DNA from: AM-1111 sp046302135
Lineage (GTDB): Bacteria > Bacteroidota > Bacteroidia > B-17B0 > Aurantibacillaceae
Length of the DNA: 17,738 bases
Direction of reading: 5' to 3'
Assembly (NCBI GenBank): GCA_046302135.1
Contig: JBKCIQ010000068.1
Span: forward strand, 1 to 17,738
Positions 5,843 through 13,681 of the stretch are shown piece by piece. Numbering within the stretch: the first letter of the stretch is position 1; every line of letters starts with the position of its first letter. The notes under the pieces were generated by a model. That model had not been told where the DNA came from. It worked only from the letters and a program-made list of their open reading frames with translations, and ran no database searches. Made by a program: the position numbers and the translations under genes.

Positions 5843-7252
5843 TTATTTTTTTAACTCAAGCAGAATTACGTTTTCTACATGATGAGTCTGTGGAAACATA
5901 TCAACAGGTTGAATTTTTTTGAGTTCATATTTTTCCATTAATAAAATTAAATCTCTAGCTTGAGTTGCAGGATTACAACTTACATAAACTACTCTCGATG
6001 CCCCAGAATTTAAAATTACTCGAGTAACAGATTCATGCATACCTGCTCTAGGAGGATCAGTAATAATTACATCAGGTTTACCATTTTCATCAACGAAAGA
6101 ATCTGTAAAAATATCCTTCATGTCTCCCGCAAAAAATGCGGTATTAGAAATTCCATTTAATTGAGAATTGATTTTTGCGTCTTCAATGGCAGAGGCAACA
6201 TAATCAACTCCTAATACCTTACGAGATTTTGAAGCAACAAAGTTGGCTATTGTTCCGGTACCTGTATATAAATCGTAAACAGTTTCTTCGCCGCCTAATG
6301 ATGCAAAATCTCTTGCAACTTTATATAATTGATATGCCTGACTCGAGTTGGTTTGATAAAATGATTTTGGTCCAATTCTGAACTTTAGTCCTTCCATTTT
6401 CTCCTCAATATAATCTTTACCATAAAAATTGAATACCGGTAAATCTGAAATAGTGTCATTCATCTTTGAATTAATTACATAAAGCAAGGATGAAATTTGT
6501 GGAAATTTTTCAGTTAGGTGCGTAAGCAATTTTTTAATGGTTTCTTTCCTCTCCTCCAAAAACGCAATTAGTACCATTACTTCTCCTGTGGAAGTGGTTC
6601 TAATCATTAGTGTCCTTAAGAACCCAGTTTTCTCCCTTATATCAAAAAATGGAAGGAAATTATCAATTGCAAATTTTTTAATTTCTAATCGAATTTCATT
6701 AGATGGAGAAGGCTGTAAATGACAATTATTAATGTCTAAAATTTTATCAAAAAGGCCTGGTAGATGAAAACCAAGTCCGTTTCGATTATCAAAATATTCT
6801 CCACTCTCAATAACTTCTTTGGTCAACCATTTTTTTGAAGAAAAAGTATAATCCAATTTGTTCCTGTAATAATATTTTTCTTCAGAAGGAATAATACTTT
6901 CAATAATAGGATTTTCTATTCCGGCAATCCTAGTAAATGCATCATAAACAGTTTTTTGTTTGTACTTAAGCTGTGCTTCATAATCAAGATGTTGCCATTT
7001 GCATCCTCCACAAATTCCAAAGTGCTCGCATTTAGCCTCTACCCTATCCGGTGAAGCCTGAACGACTTTTTCAACTGATCCTTCAGCATATGACTTTTTG
7101 TAGCGATTAATTTTAAGATCTATTACATCACCGGGAACAGCACCCTGTACAAATACAACAAGGTCCTCCACTTTTGCAACCGCCAAGCCCTCACTTGAGG
7201 TGTCAACAACTGTAACATTTTGAAAAACCTGTTTAATCTTATCTTTTTTCAT
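5843..7252 (-). CDS. rlmD: 23S rRNA (uracil-C5)-methyltransferase RlmD/RumA family
   Basis: Methylates a uracil in 23S rRNA (U1939 in E. coli numbering) using SAM and carries a 4Fe-4S cluster. The 469-residue product has an N-terminal TRAM domain (to about residue 65), cluster cysteines C75, C81, C84 (CEHFGICGGC) and C177, the SAM motif YDLYTGTGTIANF, the DPPRAG motif, the nucleophile C426 in YVSCNPATQ, and E460 in HHVEN. A longer reading frame back to 7459 exists, but its first 69 codons overlap truA antisense and precede the TRAM domain, so ATG at 7250-7252 is chosen. A paralogous specificity (RlmCD, other uracils) is possible; Bacteroidota commonly hold one such gene. Confidence 0.9.
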   Translation of the reverse strand: MKKDKIKQVFQNVTVVDTSSEGLAVAKVEDLVVFVQGAVPGDVIDLKINRYKKSYAEGSVEKVVQASPDRVEAKCEHFGICGGCKWQHLDYEAQLKYKQKTVYDAFTRIAGIENPIIESIIPSEEKYYYRNKLDYTFSSKKWLTKEVIESGEYFDNRNGLGFHLPGLFDKILDINNCHLQPSPSNEIRLEIKKFAIDNFLPFFDIREKTGFLRTLMIRTTSTGEVMVLIAFLEERKETIKKLLTHLTEKFPQISSLLYVINSKMNDTISDLPVFNFYGKDYIEEKMEGLKFRIGPKSFYQTNSSQAYQLYKVARDFASLGGEETVYDLYTGTGTIANFVASKSRKVLGVDYVASAIEDAKINSQLNGISNTAFFAGDMKDIFTDSFVDENGKPDVIITDPPRAGMHESVTRVILNSGASRVVYVSCNPATQARDLILLMEKYELKKIQPVDMFPQTHHVENVILLELKK

Positions 7253-7260
7253 GTTGAATG

Positions 7261-7268
7261 CAAATGTA
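7261..7268 (-). promoter_or_regulatory. rlmD: Candidate -7 element, rlmD-methyltransferase operon
   Basis: The minus strand reads TACATTTG then CATTCAAC and the rlmD ATG, so only 8 bases separate the element from the start codon. A transcript initiated at the usual distance would have a leader of a few bases at most. This also supports the shorter rlmD start, because the long frame would begin upstream of the promoter. Confidence 0.55.
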
Positions 7269-7295
7269 CCAAGTTTTAAGACCGAATCATTATTG

Positions 7296-7303
7296 TAACT
7301 TTG
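7296..7303 (+). promoter_or_regulatory. truA: Candidate -7 element, truA-ABC transporter operon
   Basis: TAACTTTG followed by CA matches TAnnTTTGCA, 20 bases before the truA ATG. A TTTT stretch at 7274-7277 is at about the spacing expected of a -33 box, though it is not a clean TTTG. It forms a divergent pair with the rlmD promoter inside a 71-base spacer. Confidence 0.5.
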
Positions 7304-7323
7304 CAATCTTTTAAAATCTGTAA

Positions 7324-8094
7324 ATGCCCAGGTATTTTTTGCAATTGAGTTATCATGGTGCTTCCTACAACGGTTGGCAGATTCAGGAAAATACAAATAA
7401 AACTGTTCAACAGGTCTTGCAAGAGAAATTAGGAAAATTGTTACCTGAAAAAGTTGCATTTGTTACAGGATGCGGCAGAACAGACACAGGTGTACACGCT
7501 CAGGATTTTTACGCTCATTTTGATACCATAGCAGAAGGATTGCACAAAGACCCAAAAGACTTTCAGTTTAAATTAAACCGAGCGCTACCAAACGACATTG
7601 GTATCAAAAATGTTTTTCTAGTTAGCGATAAGGCCAATGCAAGATTTGACGCAAAAGCACGTACTTACGAATACCTGATTACCAGACAAAAAACGCCAAT
7701 GCTTAATGATCGTGCATGGATGGTTTATGGTGAGCTGAATTTCGAACAGATGCTTTTTGCAACCGAAAAAATATTAAAAACAACCAACTTCAAGAGTTTT
7801 GCCAAATCAAACGATCAACCACATGACAACGATTGCATCATGATGGAATGCAGTTTAACTAAAGATGAAAACGATACTTTGTGGAAATTTAAAATAAAAG
7901 CAAATCGTTTTTTGAGAAACATGGTAAGAGCGATTGTAGGTACTTTGGTAGAAGTTGGAAAGGAAAAATTAAACCTTGAAGAATTTGAAAAAATAATAAC
8001 AATCGGAGACAGATCTATGGCAGGAATGAGTGCTCCTGCGCAGGGATTATCCTTGGTAAAAGTCGACTATCCCGAAAACATTTTTACAAAATAA
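7324..8094 (+). CDS. truA: tRNA pseudouridine(38-40) synthase TruA
   Basis: Converts uridines 38-40 in the anticodon arm of many tRNAs to pseudouridine. The 256-residue product carries the N-terminal RYFLQLSYHGASYNGWQ segment, the catalytic GCGRTDTGVHA motif with D54, and the C-terminal RFLRNMVRAIVGTL block typical of TruA. Length is close to E. coli TruA (270). It is first in a plus-strand pair; the ABC exporter begins 5 bases after its stop. It is divergent from rlmD, so two RNA-modification genes share a short intergenic promoter region. Confidence 0.97.
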   Translation: MPRYFLQLSYHGASYNGWQIQENTNKTVQQVLQEKLGKLLPEKVAFVTGCGRTDTGVHAQDFYAHFDTIAEGLHKDPKDFQFKLNRALPNDIGIKNVFLVSDKANARFDAKARTYEYLITRQKTPMLNDRAWMVYGELNFEQMLFATEKILKTTNFKSFAKSNDQPHDNDCIMMECSLTKDENDTLWKFKIKANRFLRNMVRAIVGTLVEVGKEKLNLEEFEKIITIGDRSMAGMSAPAQGLSLVKVDYPENIFTK

Positions 8095-8099
8095 TTAAA

Positions 8100-9848
8100 T
8101 TGACAAAAAAAGAAAAAAACATACAGGGGAAGGCATTTGATTTTCAAATAGCAAAAAGAATTCTTACTTATTCTAAACCATATCGCACAGCGTTCATAGC
8201 TTGTATCGTTATTGTTTTGATTTTGTCAGCACTTAACATCTCAAGACCTGTTTTGATTCAATACACAATAAACAACTACATCCTTAAGAACAACCTTAAC
8301 ATGCTTCAGATAATGACTTTTTCACTAATCGGAATAGTACTTACAGAAGCACTTTTACAACTCCTAAACATGTATCTCGCCGCGTACATAGGAAGCAATA
8401 TTGTAAAAGACATGAGAAATCAGGTTTTTTCACATTTACTCAAAATGAGAAACAAATACTTTGATGTAAGCCCGGTTGGTACTCTCGTTACGCGTTCTAT
8501 TTCTGATATTGAAAGTCTGGGAGAAGTTTTTTCACAAGGCTTCATTGTAATTTTTGGTGACATTTTTACTTTGGTAGTTTTTACAGTTGCCATGTTTGTT
8601 GTTGATTGGAAATTGACTCTGATTGCAATTACTACAGTACCTATTCTTATTGTTGCAACCAGAATATTTAAAAACGGAGTAAAAACTACTTTTCAAGCAG
8701 TAAGAAATGCTGTCTCTGCGCTTAACACCTTTGTTCAGGAACACATTTCAGGAATGAAAGTAGTACAGATTTTTAATAGAGAAAATGAAGAATATGAAAA
8801 ATTCAAGGCCATCAACGAAACTCATAAAGAAGCAAATATTAAAAGTATCTGGTATTATTCCGTTTTTTTTCCTGTTGTGGAAATTTTATCTAGTATCTCT
8901 ATCGGATTAATAATCTGGTCTGGTGCTTTTGGTGGAAGAGCTGAGGCAGGAACCATAGTTTTTTTCATCATGCTCATTAATATGTTTTTTCGTCCGATTA
9001 GGATGCTGGCTGATAGAATCAACACACTTCAGATGGGAATGGTTGCCTGCGAAAGGGTTTTTAAAGTGATGGATACCGATGAAAAAATAGAAGAAAAAGG
9101 TTCCAAAACAATGGAAAATGTTTCCGGCAGAATTGAATTCAAAAATGTTTGGTTTGCCTACAACGAAGAAGACTGGATTTTAAAAGATGTTTCTTTCGCT
9201 GTAAATTCAGGAGAGACGCTTGCAATAGTTGGATCAACAGGTTCCGGAAAATCTACCATCATCAATTTATTAGGGAGATTTTATGAATACAACAAAGGCG
9301 AAATACTTCTAGACGGTGTTAACATAAGAGAATACGATTTAAATGAGTTAAGAAGGAATATAGGAATCGTTCTTCAGGATGTATTTCTGTTTTCTGAAAC
9401 ACTGGAAAAAAACATAAGCATGTTTAATGATAAAATTAATGCTGATATGATTTTTTCAGGAGCAGAAAAAATTGGAGCCAAAACATTTTTAGAAAATTTA
9501 CCCGGAGGATTAAACTACAATCCGGGAGAAAGGGGTGTTACACTTTCTGCAGGTCAAAGACAAATCATTTCATTCTTAAGAGTCTATATGCAATCGCCCG
9601 CCATTCTAATTCTTGATGAGGCTACATCCAACATAGACACCGAAACTGAAATACTTATCCAAACAGCAACCGAAATACTAACGCAAAACAGAACATCGAT
9701 CATCATAGCACACCGACTTTCCACTATACAAAAAGCAGATAGAATTCTAGTTATTGAATCAGGACAGGTTATTGAATCAGGAAAACTCAATGAATTGATA
9801 GAAAAAGACGGAAATTTCAAAAGACTCTACGATCTTCAATTCAAGTAG
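8100..9848 (+). CDS. ABC exporter, fused membrane and ATPase domains (MsbA type)
   Basis: A half-size exporter of 582 residues that would work as a homodimer in the inner membrane. The N-terminal part (about 25-320) contains six hydrophobic spans of the exporter fold. The ATPase has Walker A GSTGSGKST (near 377-385), a Q-loop (VLQDVFLF), the signature LSAGQ (near 482; LSGGQ is usual), Walker B ILILDEA (near 502) and the H-loop histidine in IIIAHRLSTI (near 535). Bacteroidota homologues are often annotated as lipid A or multidrug exporters; the substrate cannot be set here. The start is TTG, because no other start exists before residue 68 and the preceding truA stop is only 5 bases away. Confidence 0.9.
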   Translation: MTKKEKNIQGKAFDFQIAKRILTYSKPYRTAFIACIVIVLILSALNISRPVLIQYTINNYILKNNLNMLQIMTFSLIGIVLTEALLQLLNMYLAAYIGSNIVKDMRNQVFSHLLKMRNKYFDVSPVGTLVTRSISDIESLGEVFSQGFIVIFGDIFTLVVFTVAMFVVDWKLTLIAITTVPILIVATRIFKNGVKTTFQAVRNAVSALNTFVQEHISGMKVVQIFNRENEEYEKFKAINETHKEANIKSIWYYSVFFPVVEILSSISIGLIIWSGAFGGRAEAGTIVFFIMLINMFFRPIRMLADRINTLQMGMVACERVFKVMDTDEKIEEKGSKTMENVSGRIEFKNVWFAYNEEDWILKDVSFAVNSGETLAIVGSTGSGKSTIINLLGRFYEYNKGEILLDGVNIREYDLNELRRNIGIVLQDVFLFSETLEKNISMFNDKINADMIFSGAEKIGAKTFLENLPGGLNYNPGERGVTLSAGQRQIISFLRVYMQSPAILILDEATSNIDTETEILIQTATEILTQNRTSIIIAHRLSTIQKADRILVIESGQVIESGKLNELIEKDGNFKRLYDLQFK

Positions 9849-9849
9849 A

Positions 9850-11283
9850 TCAAGGTTGAAATTCGTAAGCACCAATATCAGGTGCAGCATCTGCGGTTCT
9901 GGAATTTCCGCTAAGATCTAAAGGATAGATATTTCCAACGGCAGGAACTCCATGATCTTGAGCCCACGAATTCTGAAGAATATTAAAATTGTGTCCTGCA
10001 GGATTAGAGTATGAATTGGATTTATTCTGAAAACTATTCACAAACCTACTCCCACTCATATTTATAGTAGTCTTCAACATGGAACCTTCAAACTTAAAAT
10101 TAAATCCACCGGGAATGGAGTCAAAAGCAATTTCCTCGGCTTCAGATCCATCAAAAATACAATTTCCAAAGTAAGCCGAATCTAAAGGGACCAATCCGTT
10201 TACATCATCGTGGTTGTTGATATAGATTACCGGATCAGTTCTATCTGCCTGTGTATAAAAATTAGCGAAGGTGCAGTGGGTAAAACTGTATTTACCTCCA
10301 TCAATTACAGCTAGTAAATTTTTTCCACAGTTACAAATCAAATTATTGTACCCCTTAATGTTTCCATGAATAGCAAACATCCCCCACCCACTCATATTTT
10401 GAATTATCGTGTTTGAAACGGTAACTCTTAACGGGGCTGAGGCATCAAAGAGTGGCTCATGCTGAATTCCTATGAAACCGTTTTTTATGATGGCATAATT
10501 AATAACGTTTTGCGTACTGCCTTCATTAATCCATATTCTGTCCCACTGTCCGGGAACATCTGCATATTCGGGTTCGAGTCTGTCACCTTGAAAAATAACG
10601 GGTTGCGATTGAGTTCCATTCACTTTTAAAGTTCCGTATCGATAAACCCAAATTCCTGCGTTGTTGTGGAAATAAACTTTTGTTCCGGCATCAATATTCA
10701 ACATACAAGTAGAATCCACTACCCGATATCCATAAACCACATGAGGCTTATCGTTTGTCCATTGTGCAATACAAGGCTCAATTCCGTAATAAAGCGCACT
10801 CCCGGTTGAGAATACAATTTTATTGTCGGGAAGATGAAAGTACGCATCCTGTCCCCAAGCCTCAAGGTCCACATCCTGAACATTGCCATTGGTTTCAAAG
10901 ATTAGGGAATCACGTATTACAAGAGGAGTTGTTGCAAGATTTGGATTTACAGTAACCTCAACAAAAACGAAAATGCTATCGTTAGCATCTATCTCAATAT
11001 TATTAATGGATTTACCATAAATGCCATCAGCATTAAATCTGAAAGGAGAAGATTCACCTTTGGCAAGCCTTATGTTGGAAATATTTATCCTTTGGTTGTT
11101 GTTGTTGTAAACCCTAAAGTATTTGGTGGTTGAGCCTACTGTTGTAAACACTGTATCAAACAAAACAGAGTCTTGTGAGAAATTTAGTTTTGCAGATGAA
11201 TCCAAAATGAGCTCATCTTTTTTACAGGATGAAAAATAAATGAATACAGCTACAAGGAAAAAAAATTTAAAAAAAGACCTCAT
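9850..11283 (-). CDS. Right-handed beta-helix repeat lipoprotein, function unknown
   Basis: A 477-residue predicted lipoprotein: signal peptide of residues 1-19 with a lipobox ending FSSC (C20), then KKDE. Residues about 25-130 look like a beta-sandwich segment with repeated FRVYNNN- and VTVNP-type strands. From about 190 to 440 short strands rich in N, G and I repeat (for example NTIIQN, YNNLICNC, HCTFANF, NCIFDG), a parallel beta-helix pattern. The protein ends DIGAYEF, a tail seen in many surface beta-helix proteins. It probably sits on the cell surface or in the outer membrane; such proteins may bind or cleave polysaccharide, but no catalytic residues can be assigned. It converges on the ABC exporter with one base between stops. 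Confidence 0.75.
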   Translation of the reverse strand: MRSFFKFFFLVAVFIYFSSCKKDELILDSSAKLNFSQDSVLFDTVFTTVGSTTKYFRVYNNNNQRINISNIRLAKGESSPFRFNADGIYGKSINNIEIDANDSIFVFVEVTVNPNLATTPLVIRDSLIFETNGNVQDVDLEAWGQDAYFHLPDNKIVFSTGSALYYGIEPCIAQWTNDKPHVVYGYRVVDSTCMLNIDAGTKVYFHNNAGIWVYRYGTLKVNGTQSQPVIFQGDRLEPEYADVPGQWDRIWINEGSTQNVINYAIIKNGFIGIQHEPLFDASAPLRVTVSNTIIQNMSGWGMFAIHGNIKGYNNLICNCGKNLLAVIDGGKYSFTHCTFANFYTQADRTDPVIYINNHDDVNGLVPLDSAYFGNCIFDGSEAEEIAFDSIPGGFNFKFEGSMLKTTINMSGSRFVNSFQNKSNSYSNPAGHNFNILQNSWAQDHGVPAVGNIYPLDLSGNSRTADAAPDIGAYEFQP

Positions 11284-11293
11284 TTGGATTACG

Positions 11294-11301
11294 CAAATTT
11301 A
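11294..11301 (-). promoter_or_regulatory. Candidate -7 element, beta-helix lipoprotein gene
   Basis: The minus strand reads TAAATTTG then CGTAATCCAA before the ATG, a full match to TAnnTTTG with 10 bases to the start codon. The implied 5' leader is a few bases long. Confidence 0.5.
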
Positions 11302-11409
11302 GACTAGAACGGCGTAATCAGAAAATTATTTTATTTAATCACTTGATTTTCAATTTAAAAGTATTTTTACATTTCAAATATTTTCTTTTTTAAAATTCGA
11401 TAAATTCTG

Positions 11410-11417
11410 TATATTTG
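11410..11417 (+). promoter_or_regulatory. rpmE: Candidate -7 element, rpmE
   Basis: TATATTTG followed by CATCCCATTTTT matches TAnnTTTG, 17 bases before the ATG. The post-element sequence is nearly identical to that of the rpsA promoter at 15684. The -33 region is T-rich. Confidence 0.6.
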
Positions 11418-11434
11418 CATCCCATTTTTAAGAT

Positions 11435-11692
11435 ATGAAAAAAGATACGCATCCAGAAAACTATAGATTTTGTGTTTTCAAAGACATTTCAAACGGTTAC
11501 GCTTTTTTAACTAGAAGCTGCGCTGAAACAAAAGAAACCATTAAATGGGAAGATGGGAATGAATATCCTTTAGTAAAATTGGATATTTCTCATACTTCAC
11601 ATCCTTACTACACGGGTAAACTTAAGTTAGTTGATACTGCAGGTAGAGTGGATAAATTCCGTACTCGTTACGCAAAAAAGCAAACCAAGTAA
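11435..11692 (+). CDS. rpmE2: 50S ribosomal protein L31, type B
   Basis: L31 bridges the two ribosomal subunits. The 85-residue product is the type B form: it starts KKDTHPENYRFCVFKD, has the WEDGNEYPLVKLDIS core and the SHPYYTGKLKLVDTAGRVDKF C-terminal block, and lacks the paired CxC/CxxC zinc ligands of type A. Only two isolated cysteines (C13, C29) are present. In Bacteroidota the type B form is commonly the sole L31, so this is probably constitutive rather than a zinc-starvation paralogue (inference; no Zur site was identified). It is monocistronic, with its own promoter and a strong terminator. Confidence 0.95.
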   Translation: MKKDTHPENYRFCVFKDISNGYAFLTRSCAETKETIKWEDGNEYPLVKLDISHTSHPYYTGKLKLVDTAGRVDKFRTRYAKKQTK

Positions 11693-11712
11693 ACTTTCAG
11701 ATTTTATTTTAG

Positions 11713-11736
11713 ACCGGCAAATTTGCCGGTTTTTTT
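11713..11736 (+). terminator. Intrinsic terminator after rpmE
   Basis: An 18-base perfect palindrome (11713-11730: ACCGGCA, loop AATT, TGCCGGT) is followed by seven T. It lies 20 bases after the rpmE stop. This is the clearest intrinsic terminator in the window apart from the one after rpsA. Confidence 0.9.
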
Positions 11737-11781
11737 GTTTCAAAAAAATTAATATTTTAGCAAAAATTAATAATCATTAAA

Positions 11782-12570
11782 ATGAAAAGAACTATTTTAA
11801 CATTGGCTACACTAAGTTTATTTCTAAACCAAATTATTTTCGCTCAGATAGATGTTGCTGGAATTTGGCAATGGAGAATGAACGGCAAAAATGTAAAAGT
11901 ATCCGATATAGATCCAAATTCTTTAAATAAAAACTATAATGTATTTATGGTATATGAAAATTCGGGGAAAATGTATATGGCTTACGCTTTGGCAACAAAC
12001 GAATTAAACGAATCAACTATGCCAGGATTAGTAAACAACCAGCAAGCATTCGAAGGGACTTACACCATTGATGGAAATAATGTAAATGGAGATTTAAGTG
12101 GAAATCCGGCAAATTTTGTATACCAACCCGCATCAAATACAATGATGAACGCAAATCCCCAGGCAAAAGTTGAATTGATTAAAGTTAAAGGAATGGGTAA
12201 ACCTGCAAACAATAACACCTCAGTTAACACAGGTAATGGTGATGGTGTTGTTTACGTGGGAGGAGGAGGAAATAATGTGAATGCCGCAGGTACCTTTTTC
12301 GGTGAAGAGTATTACGGAGGTCAAAAAAGACAAATAATGATTGCTCCTGACGGTTCTAAATATTATTTAGGTCCTAATGGAAGAAAAGTCTATGTTGAGA
12401 AAAATGGACAAGTTAAAATTAAATCAGATGCCGTTAAAAAAGCCGAATCAGAAAAGGCAAAGGCACAGCGAGCACAATCTCAACCTGCACCTAAAAAAGC
12501 GACATCAAACAATTCATCTAAATCTTATTCTGCACCAAGGTCTAGCGGAGGAGGTAGAAGAGGTAGATAA
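11782..12570 (+). CDS. Secreted protein of unknown function with basic low-complexity tail
   Basis: I do not recognise a family. The 262-residue product has an N-terminal signal peptide (residues 1-21, likely cleavage after IFA). A compact N-terminal region (about 22-135) opens with DVAGIWQWRMNGK and contains a strand-rich GTYTIDGNNVNGDLSGNP stretch, reminiscent of small lipocalin-like DUFs in this phylum. A glycine/asparagine-rich linker follows (about 140-175), then a short repeat-like APDGSKYYLGPNGRKVYVE segment (about 193-211), and a Lys/Ala/Ser-rich tail ending SGGGRRGR. The basic tail could bind nucleic acid or polyanionic surface material, but this is speculation. It precedes the K+ channel by 34 bases and may be cotranscribed with it. 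Confidence 0.75.
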   Translation: MKRTILTLATLSLFLNQIIFAQIDVAGIWQWRMNGKNVKVSDIDPNSLNKNYNVFMVYENSGKMYMAYALATNELNESTMPGLVNNQQAFEGTYTIDGNNVNGDLSGNPANFVYQPASNTMMNANPQAKVELIKVKGMGKPANNNTSVNTGNGDGVVYVGGGGNNVNAAGTFFGEEYYGGQKRQIMIAPDGSKYYLGPNGRKVYVEKNGQVKIKSDAVKKAESEKAKAQRAQSQPAPKKATSNNSSKSYSAPRSSGGGRRGR

Positions 12571-12604
12571 GTCAAATTTTCAATTCCCCTCTTGAATTTT
12601 TGAT

Positions 12605-13651
12605 ATGAAAAAGAAAAAATCAATATTTTACATAGTTTTGGCTTTTGCGTTATACTTTACGGCAGTTACCGTAATTTACTTACTTGAAAGCCAACAGGCA
12701 GATTCTAATATAAAAACATTTTCAGATGCTCTTTGGTATTCTATTATTACCCTTACAACTATTGGATACGGAGATAAGTTTCCTGTAACTGGACTAGGTA
12801 AAATAATTGCATTGCTATTCGTTCTTGGAAGTGTTGGAATATTAGGTTTTGTAATCAGTCAAATATCAAATAAAATAATGAAAATTATGGAAGATAAAAA
12901 GTTAGGATACAATGGTACAAAATTTGAAAACCATGTAGTAATTATCAATTGGAACGGATTTGCACAACAAATTCTTTCTGAAATAGTGAATGCAAATCAA
13001 AAGGCAGCTATTGTCACCAAAAACAAGAATGATGTAGACTACATTTACAGTCACTTCGATGAGAAGAATACTTTTGTTTTATATTCTGATTTTTTTGATA
13101 CGAACCTACTGTCAAAAACAAATATTGATAAATCTGCAACTGTGCTCTTTAATTTTGAAGATGACACAGACAATCTTGTTAATCTTATTTCGTTGAAAGC
13201 AACTTACCCAAATCTCAACTACGTAATTTCTTTGAATAACCCCTCATTAAAATCGACATTCCAATCATTAGGAGTAACCTTTACCTTGTCTAAGAATGAA
13301 GTAGCAGCGAAGTTAGTTGCGAGTTACGTTTTTGAACCTCATGTAGCTTCAGTAACAGAAGGATTAATGAGCTCTGCAACTGAAGATGATGATCTAGGTA
13401 TGATGCAATACAGAGTTGTACCTCAAAACGAATACCTTAATTTTAAATGCCTCGATTTGTATATTGAACTTAAGAAATCCTTTAACATGATTCTCGTTGG
13501 CATCAGTAAATTTGATGGAAAAACTCATAAGATTTACAGAAATCCGGGCAATGAACAAACAGTTGCTATAAACGACTACTTAATTGTTCTTGGAACAAAA
13601 TTGGCGAAAGAGAAAATTATCTCTAAATTTAAGGTCGAAGAAGGTATTTAA
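12605..13651 (+). CDS. Two-span potassium channel with RCK/TrkA regulatory domain
   Basis: A 348-residue inner-membrane K+ channel protomer. TM1 is at about residues 7-27; the pore loop carries the selectivity filter TTIGYGD (51-57), and TM2 is at about 64-86. This is the KcsA/MthK-type 2TM layout. The cytoplasmic part begins KFENHVVIINWNG near 107 as an RCK_N Rossmann domain. Its first loop reads NWNGFA rather than the GxGxxG of nucleotide-binding RCK domains, so NAD binding is doubtful. A C-terminal RCK_C domain (about 265-345) ends the protein. Four subunits would form a gated pore. It lies 30 bases before the glmU-like gene. Confidence in a K+ channel is high; the gating ligand is unknown. 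Confidence 0.9.
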   Translation: MKKKKSIFYIVLAFALYFTAVTVIYLLESQQADSNIKTFSDALWYSIITLTTIGYGDKFPVTGLGKIIALLFVLGSVGILGFVISQISNKIMKIMEDKKLGYNGTKFENHVVIINWNGFAQQILSEIVNANQKAAIVTKNKNDVDYIYSHFDEKNTFVLYSDFFDTNLLSKTNIDKSATVLFNFEDDTDNLVNLISLKATYPNLNYVISLNNPSLKSTFQSLGVTFTLSKNEVAAKLVASYVFEPHVASVTEGLMSSATEDDDLGMMQYRVVPQNEYLNFKCLDLYIELKKSFNMILVGISKFDGKTHKIYRNPGNEQTVAINDYLIVLGTKLAKEKIISKFKVEEGI

Positions 13652-13681
13652 TTACTTTACTTGTTACCTTAAACCTCAACA

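Noticed and set aside
7253..7459. 69-residue N-terminal extension of rlmD
   Set aside because: It lies antisense to truA and upstream of the -7 element; the TRAM domain and RlmD alignment begin at the ATG at 7250-7252.
13641..13670. AAGGTA/TACCTT inverted repeat between the K+ channel and GlmU-like genes
   Set aside because: Only 6 bp with an 18-base AT-rich loop and no T tract; it is likely chance.
13652..13681. Possible promoter for the GlmU-like gene (TACTTTAC)
   Set aside because: Two mismatches to TAnnTTTG at the conserved end, and the gap of 30 bases favours cotranscription.
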